Positions 16,315 through 24,459 of a stretch of 64,000 nucleotides of DNA are shown one piece after another; within the stretch, counting starts at the first letter, position 1; every line of letters begins with the position of its first letter. A model generated the notes under the pieces. It searched no databases. It was not told the origin of the DNA and was given only the letters and a program-made list of their open reading frames with translations. The stretch spans positions 91,290-155,289 of the forward strand of contig CAJUDM010000009.1 in the NCBI GenBank assembly GCA_910584915.1. The letters run 5' to 3'. A program made the position numbers and the translations under genes. The DNA is from an uncultured Lachnospiraceae bacterium. GTDB lineage: Bacteria > Bacillota > Clostridia > Lachnospirales > Lachnospiraceae.

Positions 16315-17784
16315 ATGAGAAAGGCGAAATTATTTAAAAGAGCGCTTGGGGCAGCCCTGTCAATGGCGCTTATAGGAAACGTTATGTGCGCTCAAGCAAA
16401 GGAACTTCCTGTAGAAGATATCGCAGCAGAAAATGTGATGGAATGGATAGATATCCCTGTGGAAGAATTTGTGATTGAAGAAGAGGCTTCAGCAGGCGAT
16501 ATGGAGATCAGTTTTCCTGAAAGTAAAAGCGTGGAAAGTGTGGGAGAGTTTGCGGATGAGGCATATGCTGTAAGCCTGACTGGAGATGAGATATCTCTAA
16601 ATACTGATGATGGAATACAAACAATAAATGCAGAAAATAAGGCAGGAGAAGAGAGTGTACTGAACAGTGGTTCGGCTTCCGGTTATTTGTCTGAAACAGG
16701 AGAGTATGCATTATATTCCCTTAATCTTTCTGAGGGAAATTATCTGCAGGCAAGATTGACAGTGCCAAACAATACCTCGATCAATTATGCATTGGCACTC
16801 TACGATGCCGAATTAAATGTTATAAAGATGAGCCATTATATTCCATATTTAAATGAGGGAAAGACTTTGGAAGAATCCATTGGCTATCTGTCGGCATCGG
16901 ATGAACTGGTATATATTGGTATAGTTTCACTTGTGGGAGGCAGTACGACAGAATCTTACACATTAGATTTTTCGGTTCTGACAAACTTTTCAAATTTTTC
17001 AGATACCAGTGAACCAAATGAAAATGCGCAGGAAGCAGTTGCACTGAATTTAGGCAACGCTGGGACTGATGTATCTGGAATGTTGAATTCTGCTGTTGAT
17101 AACGATTGGTATTCTTTTACAGTGATTGACAGTCCCAAGTATAACAAAATCAGGTTAAACTTAACTTCAAATTCGGCTGCAAATGGATGCCGGATGGAGA
17201 TATACAGAAATTTAGGAGAAGATTATTTCATAATGGAACTGGGAGGAAGCGGTACTGGAGAAGTAGAAACGGAGTTGTCCGTTGGTACATATTATGTTCG
17301 TGTGGTGAGTACAAATACCCTCAATGATTTTAATCCGGCGGATATTCCCGCTTACAATCTTTCTGTAGTGCCTGTTTCAAAAGTGAATAAGATTAAGATC
17401 ACAAAGTATACAGGTTCAGGTGGCGGCGATGGAGTGGCTTATGATTTGTATGACGGGAACCCGAATTGGGTTAATATTGTGGGATTGGCGTATTACGAAG
17501 ACAGTATGGGAAACAAAACCGGGGCAGCAAATGTAAAACTTAAAGTACAAGTTGTAAATACTTCATGGAAATTAAAAGGTCGACCGGATAAGGCTATAAC
17601 ATATATAACGACTGTAACTCGAGACGATGGATTTTTTTACGGTACAGTATATTTATATGAAGTGGTGGGGTTAAATTATGACGGTGATGTTTATGATAAT
17701 ATGTCGGTAGAAATTTGCCCCTTATATGATCCTGAAATAAAAGCTATTGACTATTTTAAATTAATAAAAAAATTGCCAAACTGA
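16315..17784 (+). CDS. Secreted protein with two PPC-like beta domains
   Basis: 489 residues from the ATG at 16315 (AAAGGAGAAAAG upstream). A signal peptide ends near AQA (about residue 28). Residues 110-210 (SGYLSETGEYALYSLNLSEGNYLQARL) and 235-340 (DVSGMLNSAVDNDWYSFTV ... VGTYYVRVVS) each look like the bacterial pre-peptidase C-terminal beta-sandwich. No catalytic domain is visible. The last 120 residues form another beta-rich part. A BlaI box sits at its promoter, so it is probably exported in response to whatever the BlaR1-like sensor detects. A cell-wall or surface protection role is possible but unproven. Confidence 0.7.
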   Translation: MRKAKLFKRALGAALSMALIGNVMCAQAKELPVEDIAAENVMEWIDIPVEEFVIEEEASAGDMEISFPESKSVESVGEFADEAYAVSLTGDEISLNTDDGIQTINAENKAGEESVLNSGSASGYLSETGEYALYSLNLSEGNYLQARLTVPNNTSINYALALYDAELNVIKMSHYIPYLNEGKTLEESIGYLSASDELVYIGIVSLVGGSTTESYTLDFSVLTNFSNFSDTSEPNENAQEAVALNLGNAGTDVSGMLNSAVDNDWYSFTVIDSPKYNKIRLNLTSNSAANGCRMEIYRNLGEDYFIMELGGSGTGEVETELSVGTYYVRVVSTNTLNDFNPADIPAYNLSVVPVSKVNKIKITKYTGSGGGDGVAYDLYDGNPNWVNIVGLAYYEDSMGNKTGAANVKLKVQVVNTSWKLKGRPDKAITYITTVTRDDGFFYGTVYLYEVVGLNYDGDVYDNMSVEICPLYDPEIKAIDYFKLIKKLPN

Positions 17785-17867
17785 TTATTACAGTGATAAA
17801 ATGATATACGGTGATACTTGGCAAACGGAGTTGCAGAAAATGTTCAATGGAATGGAGGAATTATTGT

Positions 17868-19109
17868 ATGCAGATTAAAGCGGTCACGATAAATGCCGCA
17901 GGCATGATGGCGGCAGGGCGCGGCGCTCAGGAAAACAGGAATCAGATACAGCCTGAGGGCGGTATATTCGGTCCGGAGTACAGAGTTACGATTTCCAGAG
18001 AGGGGCGTAACTTAAGCGGACGACAGACGGCTAAACCGGAGGCGGATGCGAGAAGCGCTCAGAGTGCCGAAAAAAAGAGAACGCTGCTGCGCCGGCAGGA
18101 GGAAGCGGAGTCTGTCATGCAGGACAGAGAGGGGTATCGCGAGGAACTGAATGAGATCGATGAACAGATAAAGGCTTTGAATGCGTCCTATACTTCCTGG
18201 GTGGAGGAAATAGGAAAGGACAGGGAGTATGAAAAAGACGCCATGAAAAGCTTGATGGATAAAACGGTCAGTGATCTGAAAGATCTGAAGAAAGCCATGA
18301 GGGAACAGGAGAGGTTCGAGACAGAGGAGGCGGAAAAGAGGATGAGGGCGGCGCAGCAGACGGTTATGCAGCGGTCTGCCCGGTATCAGGGAGAGATCGA
18401 TGAAAATAACCGGAATCTGGCGGCTTTCCTCAAGACGATGGAGGAAGCGGAGAAGGCGGAGGACAGGCGGGAAGGCGATGTGACAGAGGAGGACAGCGAC
18501 GCATCCGGCACAGGAAGATCCACAGCCGATACGATCAAAGATTCGGCGCTACAGTTTATGGCGTCTTCCGCAAACCGTGAAAAGAATGTGGAGGAGATGC
18601 TGACAGGGATCAGTGAGTCCGGGCACTTTTTCCTCGACAGGGCGGACACAGTCACCCGAAATGTCCTTCAGAAGAGCGCAGATATCAGGAAAGCCCTTGA
18701 CAGTGAGGATTTTACTGACGAACAGATAGAAGAGATGATGCGGAAGTTTCGGGGAGAGATGGAGTTAAACTATAAGGACGTCAAATACTGCAGAAGTTTT
18801 GGCATTGACGTTCTGCAGAACGTCCGGGACGCCGGGATAGATCATATTGCGGGAGAATCGTTTAAAGGCGCGCAGAGGACGAAAGATGGCATGATGCGCC
18901 TGGCGGTTGATGCCGCTCTTGGAGGAGCGAGATTAAGCGGTCTCAACGAAAAGTCCCGGGAGTTGGCGGATGAAGTGGAGAAGCTGGTCGATGCGCGCAA
19001 TGATATAGATAAGACACCGGAGGAAAAGGAAGAAGAGAAGAGGATACAGGAAGAACTGTTGCAGCAGGAGGAAGAGAAAGAGGAAACTATAATTGATCTA
19101 GTCTATTAA
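17868..19109 (+). CDS. Uncharacterised coiled-coil protein, paralog of 22514
   Basis: 413 residues from the ATG at 17868 with GGAGG upstream. Not a family I can name. The start region has GPEYRVTISREGRNLSGRQTA, nearly the same as in the gene at 22514. The middle (residues 70-200) is charged helix with coiled-coil spacing, including GEIDENNRNLAAFLKTMEEA, shared with the paralog. A third conserved block is ANREKNVEEML and a fourth is KDGMMRLAVDAALGGARLS. No signal peptide or membrane span. The 40 bases before the start (GCAAACGGAGTTGCAGAAAA) are also shared, so the duplication includes the leader. Confidence 0.8.
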   Translation: MQIKAVTINAAGMMAAGRGAQENRNQIQPEGGIFGPEYRVTISREGRNLSGRQTAKPEADARSAQSAEKKRTLLRRQEEAESVMQDREGYREELNEIDEQIKALNASYTSWVEEIGKDREYEKDAMKSLMDKTVSDLKDLKKAMREQERFETEEAEKRMRAAQQTVMQRSARYQGEIDENNRNLAAFLKTMEEAEKAEDRREGDVTEEDSDASGTGRSTADTIKDSALQFMASSANREKNVEEMLTGISESGHFFLDRADTVTRNVLQKSADIRKALDSEDFTDEQIEEMMRKFRGEMELNYKDVKYCRSFGIDVLQNVRDAGIDHIAGESFKGAQRTKDGMMRLAVDAALGGARLSGLNEKSRELADEVEKLVDARNDIDKTPEEKEEEKRIQEELLQQEEEKEETIIDLVY

Positions 19110-19236
19110 GCCCCCAGCAGAGCTGGGGCGAACGGAATGAGCGGAAGTATTGCGTGGAGTATAAAAACTTCCTGTGTTAAAATGGTAAAGGTTTCGCAGG
19201 CCATTACCATAAAACAAAACGCAGGAGGTATCCTAA

Positions 19237-19383
19237 ATGGATAATCAAAGTATACAACATACCCGGTGGAATTGCACGTACCATATCGTATTTATTCCGA
19301 AATACCGTAGAAAAGTAATGTATGGACAGACGAAAAAGGATATAGTGGATATTTTGAAAAAATTGATTGGTATTTTTACTTAA
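19237..19383 (+). pseudogene. Truncated IS200/IS605-type TnpA
   Basis: 48 residues containing HTRWNCTYHIVFIPKYRRKV, the N-terminus of Y1 transposases of IS200/IS605. The frame ends at TAA 19383 where the normal protein would run another 90 residues, so the HUH and Tyr motifs are missing. Just upstream, ATGGTAA...TTACCAT (19182-19210) is the stem-loop usual at the left end of these elements. It is an inactive scar. Confidence 0.85.
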
Positions 19384-19460
19384 AATAAATGACAAAAGTT
19401 AATAAATAATCGTAGGATACCGATAATAAAAATAAAATAATAATGGTGATATGTTTAGCC

Positions 19461-19535
19461 AGGGAAGGCGGCGGGATTTCCACGGAGGGGAGAAATGGGA
19501 ATTTCGCCGTTTTTGATGTATGGATTAGGGTTTAT
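19461..19535 (+). repeat. Leader-like repeat, copy 1
   Basis: A sequence GGCGGCGGGATTTCCACGG followed by AATTTCGCCGTTTTTGATGT recurs at 21649-21716 and, shorter, at 22257-22300. Between GGCG and CGCC it can fold. In copy 2 it directly precedes a gene; here no intact gene follows. The bases 19384-19687 hold only this repeat and AT-rich sequence. Confidence 0.5.
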
Positions 19536-19687
19536 TAGGTAATTGTTAAATGAATTGATTTGCGATGGAACAGCGCAGCTGTCCATAAGTAAGGAGAACA
19601 AAACAGGGTCATATTCCGGCAGTCAGGCCGGGGTGACAGATAAAGCTGGATTTTGGGCATAGAAATGCCCGGAAGATGTACTTTGTA

Positions 19688-19945
19688 CTATGATAACAGA
19701 ATACTTTTCAGGCGATTAAAGAGAGGTTTCAGGCTCCGTATATATTCCGGATGATGCATCCGATATGCAACAATAACGGTGAGCTGGCTGGCAATCCCGG
19801 CAAGAAAGACATCCGCTTTTGTGGTCAGATGATTTCTTGTATGCCGCCCGGCAACGCACATGTTGATCTTAAGATGGTTGATGGCTCTTTCGATAGTCGT
19901 GCGTACCTTATAGAGGCAGCCCCATTCTTCCGTATTGTCGTGCTA
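19688..19945 (-). pseudogene. DDE transposase C-terminal remnant
   Basis: Reading leftward, the frame gives YKVRTTIERAINHLKINMC, then TKADVFLAGIASQLTVIVAY and SLKPLFNRLKSILLS before TAG at 19688. This is the typical C-terminus of a DDE-type transposase, with the conserved ERxxNHxK segment. No N-terminal part is present. It is a scar of a second insertion element, next to the IS200 fragment. Confidence 0.75.
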
Positions 19946-20216
19946 CAGAGATAAAAAAGAGACTGAGCTGATGATGAGTGGTATTGGGAATACCGTGTTA
20001 TTGGATCACCGGTGGAGATTAATGGCACCGAACAAATCATCATGGTATGCAAATAAAAGTAATAACGCTTCCGGGATAGACTTTAACTACATGGAGGATT
20101 CAACGTTAAATGCTGACTTAAAAGGGACATGGAATGTGGCTTTTCAAGCAAGTGGTTCGAACTTTACATTTACACCTTATTACAGCATTTCATATTATTA
20201 TGAATATGGAGATTGA
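19935..20216 (+). CDS. Possible C-terminal gene fragment
   Basis: A frame of up to 93 residues overlapping the transposase scar. The part after residue 15 (IGNTVLLDHRWRLMAPNKSSWY ending PYYSISYYYEYGD in short form) is rich in Asn, Ser and Tyr like a secreted beta protein. There is no good start or ribosome site, so I read it as the tail of a gene cut by the insertion. No family recognised. Confidence 0.35.
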   Translation: MSCYRDKKETELMMSGIGNTVLLDHRWRLMAPNKSSWYANKSNNASGIDFNYMEDSTLNADLKGTWNVAFQASGSNFTFTPYYSISYYYEYGD

Positions 20217-20380
20217 TTCCAGCGGCAACGAGCCAAGTGGGCATGTTTGCATGCACATTTAGCGACTGCCGAGAGGGTCACATACCCCGATGCTTGCAGC
20301 GGGGGTGTTGACTTGTATAAGTAAAGAAACCATCAGGCAGTATGATTACTTCCTGATGATTGAAGAAAGGAATTAATGTT

Positions 20381-21472
20381 ATGACAGGCAGTACACTTCA
20401 TATAGGCTATCTGAAACAACCAATATCTGAAAAAATACAGTGCAGGGATATCATGGACGAAGCAAAAAGTACATATGGATATATAAAATCGGCTCAGGAT
20501 CGTTCCGATAATAAATCTCATTCACGGGACTCTTTTGAAAAAGCAGTGGAAACGATAGAGAGCATGTATGGATGTTATTCAGATATCGGTACCGTCAAAG
20601 GAAAGAAAAATGGAACTTTTGATTATCACTTTATATGGGATATGCAAAAGGACATTTCTGATCATATGAAAGATTTTTATGCCGGAAAAGCCAGTGAGAA
20701 AGACCTGGAAAAATATTTTGGAATATATTGCTCTTATATGCGGATTTACAGGATGCAGCAATATCAGACATCCGAGAAGAGTGAAGATGACAATAAACAG
20801 ATCATTAGTGATATATATGACATTTTTGCAAAAGAAAATATGAGAGCTGCCAGAAATGCAAATTATTTTGAGGGAGAAAAAGTCAACTTGTCTTATGGCA
20901 GAGGCGGGGATGACTGGGTATATTATAACGCTGACTATTACTATAAATGTGAAGAGACAAGAGAGAAATTGCGAAAGATTGCTGAAAATATGGCATCTAA
21001 ATGGGAAGTTTCTTCCTTTGATGCACAGGAGGCGGAAAGGAATTCAAAGTATACTTTAGACGGAGGACTGGATTTTAACAGCGGTTGGAATTTCTGTTTT
21101 AGAAATCAGACAGGAAGAAGCAGTTTGGCAAAGGAATCTGTGGTCCCTCCGGAAGGTTTTAAAATGTTTTTTAAGGAAAACGCATACCCTAAGGAAAAAG
21201 GGAAGGGGATCGATTCGATAGGTACATTGGAAATTTCGGCAGGAAAAAATAAATATAAGAGAGAAGTTATATTTAGAAAGTTACGGACAGGACTTGAAGG
21301 AGAGATATTTGATGCAGGCATACTGATGAAAGATTATCTTTTAAAAGAAGATGGGTATGTTGAATTGTTAAAATTCTTAAGTGAGTTTTCTGTTTTCACC
21401 AGAGGATATTCTTCTAAAAGTGGGATCATGGATAGGTTTGGAGACTATACGCCGATTGAGTTGAAAAAATAG
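20381..21472 (+). CDS. Uncharacterised protein in the duplicated gene cluster
   Basis: 363 residues from the ATG at 20381 with AAAGGA upstream; an in-frame TTG at 20360 lies before the ribosome site. Not recognised. It is hydrophilic and helical, without a signal peptide or membrane span. Notable parts are YGCYSDIGTVKG, KVNLSYGRGGDDWVYYNADYYYKCEE and a C-terminal block IGTLEISAGKNKYKREVIFRK (shown in part). It is more AT-rich than the hem cluster. It lies among three other unknown genes between transposase scars and the terminator at 23727, suggesting an acquired or rapidly changing group. Confidence 0.7.
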   Translation: MTGSTLHIGYLKQPISEKIQCRDIMDEAKSTYGYIKSAQDRSDNKSHSRDSFEKAVETIESMYGCYSDIGTVKGKKNGTFDYHFIWDMQKDISDHMKDFYAGKASEKDLEKYFGIYCSYMRIYRMQQYQTSEKSEDDNKQIISDIYDIFAKENMRAARNANYFEGEKVNLSYGRGGDDWVYYNADYYYKCEETREKLRKIAENMASKWEVSSFDAQEAERNSKYTLDGGLDFNSGWNFCFRNQTGRSSLAKESVVPPEGFKMFFKENAYPKEKGKGIDSIGTLEISAGKNKYKREVIFRKLRTGLEGEIFDAGILMKDYLLKEDGYVELLKFLSEFSVFTRGYSSKSGIMDRFGDYTPIELKK

Positions 21473-21648
21473 AGAAATAACAGTCTGTTAAAGTCAGGGA
21501 TCAGGAATTTGCTATATCTATATAATGAATTGTGGAGATACAGATTAAATATTACCTGATTTATAAATAACATATGATGGGGTTAAATAATTGGCAGGAA
21601 GAAGCCGAAATAGAAAATAGCAAACATGGTAATATAGTCTGACAGGGA

Positions 21649-21716
21649 TGGCGGCAAGATTTCCACGGAAGGAACAGAGGAGAATTCCGCCGTTTTTGAT
21701 GTCTGGATCGGGGCTT
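21649..21716 (+). repeat. Leader-like repeat, copy 2
   Basis: GGCGGCAAGATTTCCACGG ... GAATTCCGCCGTTTTTGATG, closely matching 19461-19535. The ends GGCGG and CCGCC can pair. It lies just before the gene at 21735 and could act as its leader or as a terminator of the previous gene. Confidence 0.55.
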
Positions 21717-21734
21717 AAGGAGAGGAGGAAAATT

Positions 21735-22220
21735 ATGTCCATACTAAATGTAACAGAGAGCAGCAGAGGCCATTATTCCGGGTATACGGGAAAAACCGGG
21801 AAGGGACAGGAAACTTTTGAGGTAGAAGTGCCGGAAATGACAGAGGACGAAAATTCAGATAATGCGGAAGCGTCGGATACATATAAGGGCAAATCGTTTA
21901 TGGATCTGTTGGCAGGCAGCGTTCTCGAGGGGATGAAGGCAAATCAGATCCCGGTCATAAATCAGATCGTATCGTCCAAAAACCCGGAGGACGGGAAGAT
22001 ATACAGGGCTTATTTCATGGATGCTAAAATTTTCTGTGACGATGCAGAGGGAAAAAGAACATGGGAGATAGCTATAGATGATGCGGAGCAGAGAGAAAAG
22101 GTAAAAGATTTTTTTAAGAAGTACACTCCTTATAAATGGGCGGGGGAACTTTACTCGGGAAAAGATATGGAAATGGCTGTGCTGGAAAGTTTCTGGAGAG
22201 ACTTATTCGGGAAGGCGTGA
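21735..22220 (+). CDS. Uncharacterised 161-residue protein
   Basis: The ATG at 21735 follows AGGAGAGGAGG. The N-terminal 60 residues are polar and acidic (MTEDENSDNAEASD). The remainder reads KGKSFMDLLAGSVLEGMKA, a segment DGKIYRAYFMDAKIFC, and a tail EMAVLESFWRDLFGKA. No known domain recognised. Its context (leader repeat before, paralog of the 17868 gene after) puts it in the same unknown group. Confidence 0.7.
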   Translation: MSILNVTESSRGHYSGYTGKTGKGQETFEVEVPEMTEDENSDNAEASDTYKGKSFMDLLAGSVLEGMKANQIPVINQIVSSKNPEDGKIYRAYFMDAKIFCDDAEGKRTWEIAIDDAEQREKVKDFFKKYTPYKWAGELYSGKDMEMAVLESFWRDLFGKA

Positions 22221-22256
22221 GTATTTTTGTGAATCTGAGTGATATAGTGTGGCAGG

Positions 22257-22300
22257 GACGGTGGCGGTATTCCCACGGAAGGAAGATAGGGAATGGACGA
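22257..22300 (+). repeat. Leader-like repeat, copy 3 (partial)
   Basis: GGACGGTGGCGGTATTCCCACGGAAGG resembles the other two copies but lacks the GCCGTTTTTGATG half. It lies in the 290-base gap 22221-22513, where no gene is seen. Confidence 0.4.
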
Positions 22301-22513
22301 TTAAAGCTTGGAATCCGCATCTTCAAAGCGATACAGTCCGGGGAAACGGATAACGATACTATTGCCGACGCCGTAACGATGAGGCAATAAATTACCAGAT
22401 AAAGAGGATATTGCACTTGACAGTTTTTTTATTATTGACGATATATATAATAATAAACTATACCGCGCAAACGGAATTGCGGAAAATATTCAAAGGAATG
22501 GAGGTATTTTAGT

Positions 22514-23710
22514 ATGAAAGTGAAAGGAATCGGTGTGAACATTGCCGACATGATGCCGGCAGTTCGGAACATTCAGGAAAACGAGAGCGGGATACAGTCT
22601 GCGGACGATCTGTTCGGACCCGAGTACGAGGTCAGGATCTCGGAGGAGGGGAGAAGATTGATCGAAGGGCAGACGGCTCAGGGGAAACCGGAAGAGCAGG
22701 AAGCACAGGGAGTCCGGGGCGTGGAAGACGACGAGGAACTGAGGATGATGCTAAAAAGTCTGAGGGAAACCCAGCTGGCTGCCAGCATCAGATACGGATA
22801 CGAGGATGAACTGGATGAGATCGAGAAACAGATAAAGGTCATGAACGCCGCCTATGGCGGTATGAAAGACAGTAAGGCGTATCATGATCCGCTGATGAAA
22901 GAACTCGCGGAACAGCAGCGGTTGCTGCAGGAGGAGATGCAGAAACAGAAGGATCTTCAGGCGGAGGAGGCTCAGAGGAGGCTGCAGGAGGCGCAGCGGG
23001 CAGCGGCGGTGCAGACTTCTCAGTATCAGGAAGAGATCGATGAAAATAACCGGGATCTGGTGACTTTGTTAAAGACGATGGAAGAGACAAAGAAAGCGGG
23101 CGATGAGCAGGAAAACAACGGCTCGAAGGATGGCAGCGATGTCTCATCGGATAAGGAAGGTTCGACGAGCGATGCGATCCGTAATTCGGCAGAAGGTTTT
23201 ATGAGATCTTCCCTGAACCGCGAAAAAGATGTGGAGGAACTGTCAGGCATGATCGGAGATGCCGGACGCGGGTACCTCTCTCAGGCGGACGCCATTGCCC
23301 AGAATCTCCTCAAAAAAGGAGCTTTTATCAGGGCTGCTATCGATGATGAGTCTTTCACGAACGGGCAGATAGATGAGATGATGAAGGACTATCGGAGAGA
23401 AGTGGGGGCAAAGAGCGGGGAGGCCTATATCCTCGGAAGCTTCGGGACGCAGGTTTTGCGGGATACGCGGGATGTCAGGTTGCGTCGTATCAAGGACGAT
23501 CCGCTGCGGAGCATGCAGGAGACGAAAAACGGCATGATGCAGGCGGCCGCCGACGCCGCATTTGCGGAGGCGAGACAGAGCAGCATCGATAAAACGTCCG
23601 GGGAGCTGGCAGAGGAGATGCAGAGGCTGATCGACGAGCGCGACGGCATAGACAGGATCCCGGAGGATAAGGAAGAGGACGGGGAGCAGACTTTAGAGAA
23701 CAGTATTTAG
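22514..23710 (+). CDS. Uncharacterised coiled-coil protein, paralog of 17868
   Basis: 398 residues. It shares four blocks in the same order with the 17868 product: LFGPEYEVRISEEGRRL, EEIDENNRDLVTLLKTMEE, NREKDVEEL and KNGMMQAAADAAFAEAR. Between them is charged helix rich in Glu, Gln and Arg. Leader bases before the ATG (GCAAACGGAATTGCGGAAAA) also match. The 5 kb between the two copies holds insertion scars and two other unknown genes. A strong terminator follows at 23727. Function unknown; the lack of export signals suggests a cytoplasmic structural or assembly role, as inference only. Confidence 0.8.
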   Translation: MKVKGIGVNIADMMPAVRNIQENESGIQSADDLFGPEYEVRISEEGRRLIEGQTAQGKPEEQEAQGVRGVEDDEELRMMLKSLRETQLAASIRYGYEDELDEIEKQIKVMNAAYGGMKDSKAYHDPLMKELAEQQRLLQEEMQKQKDLQAEEAQRRLQEAQRAAAVQTSQYQEEIDENNRDLVTLLKTMEETKKAGDEQENNGSKDGSDVSSDKEGSTSDAIRNSAEGFMRSSLNREKDVEELSGMIGDAGRGYLSQADAIAQNLLKKGAFIRAAIDDESFTNGQIDEMMKDYRREVGAKSGEAYILGSFGTQVLRDTRDVRLRRIKDDPLRSMQETKNGMMQAAADAAFAEARQSSIDKTSGELAEEMQRLIDERDGIDRIPEDKEEDGEQTLENSI

Positions 23711-23726
23711 GAGATTGATCCTTTAT

Positions 23727-23780
23727 GATCACTTTGAAATGACTTTTTATGTCAAAAGCCATTTCAAAGTGATTTTTTAT
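23727..23780 (+). terminator. Rho-independent terminator
   Basis: ATCACTTTGAAAT ... ATTTCAAAGTGAT with inner pairs extending the stem, followed by TTTTTTAT. It ends the unknown gene cluster. Confidence 0.88.
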
Positions 23781-24038
23781 CTGTGATATTCAGGTGCGTG
23801 GGCAGCAGCGGTCTGGAGTTATGGAGACTGCCTCAGAACCTGGGAAGTATATAAAAGCAAAAAAGTTTATATGTCCGGTGAAATCATACTTGAAAGAATT
23901 TGCATATCGTGCTATAGTCAGATAAAAGCAGATATTTTCATAAGTATATTCTATATATTCAAATAAGTGGCTATGCTCATAGCCATATCTGTCGTGAGGC
24001 ATCTTTGAAATTCCTGCTTTCAATTCATATCAAATTAA

Positions 24039-24416
24039 ATGGAAAAGCGGGAGATTTGCAGACTTTCAGAATTGTTTTTGGGAGAGGAAGAAGAACCTGA
24101 GCTGGAGCTGACAATAACAGTGATCAATATTAATCCGGGATGTAACAGGGAATTGCTGGGGAAATGCGAGAGCCTGAGAGGGTATATGGCTTTTGTGAAG
24201 AAAGTTCGGGACAAATTGGCTGCCAAAATAAAACTGGAGGAAGCTGTGCGCCAGGCTGTGGACGAGTGTATTTCGGGAAATGTCCTCACAGATTTCTTCA
24301 GAGAACACAGGGAGGAGATCGTAGAAATGAGTGTTTATGAGTTCAATCAGGAACTTCATGATCAGGTGCTTTTGGAAGATGGAAGAATCCATTGGTTGTA
24401 CATCGGAAGAAGTTGA
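24039..24416 (+). pseudogene. C-terminal remnant of an Rpn/PD-(D/E)XK family protein
   Basis: About 125 residues: LELTITVININPGCNRELL, then LRGYMAFVKKVRD, AVDECISGNVLTDFFREHREEIVEMSVYEF. This is the usual C-terminal half of the multi-copy Rpn-like nuclease/transposase-associated proteins of gut Clostridia. The N-terminal nuclease domain is missing and the intergenic bases before it (23790-24038) show no matching frame. Probably a truncated, inactive copy. Confidence 0.65.
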
Positions 24417-24459
24417 AATGGTGAGAAAACAGTTTGGGATTTAGATAAAGGAAACCGGA

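Noticed and set aside
23785..23840. Possible riboswitch or small RNA near CAGGT...ACCTG
   Set aside because: A modest stem can be drawn, but no known riboswitch core is visible and the downstream gene is a remnant.
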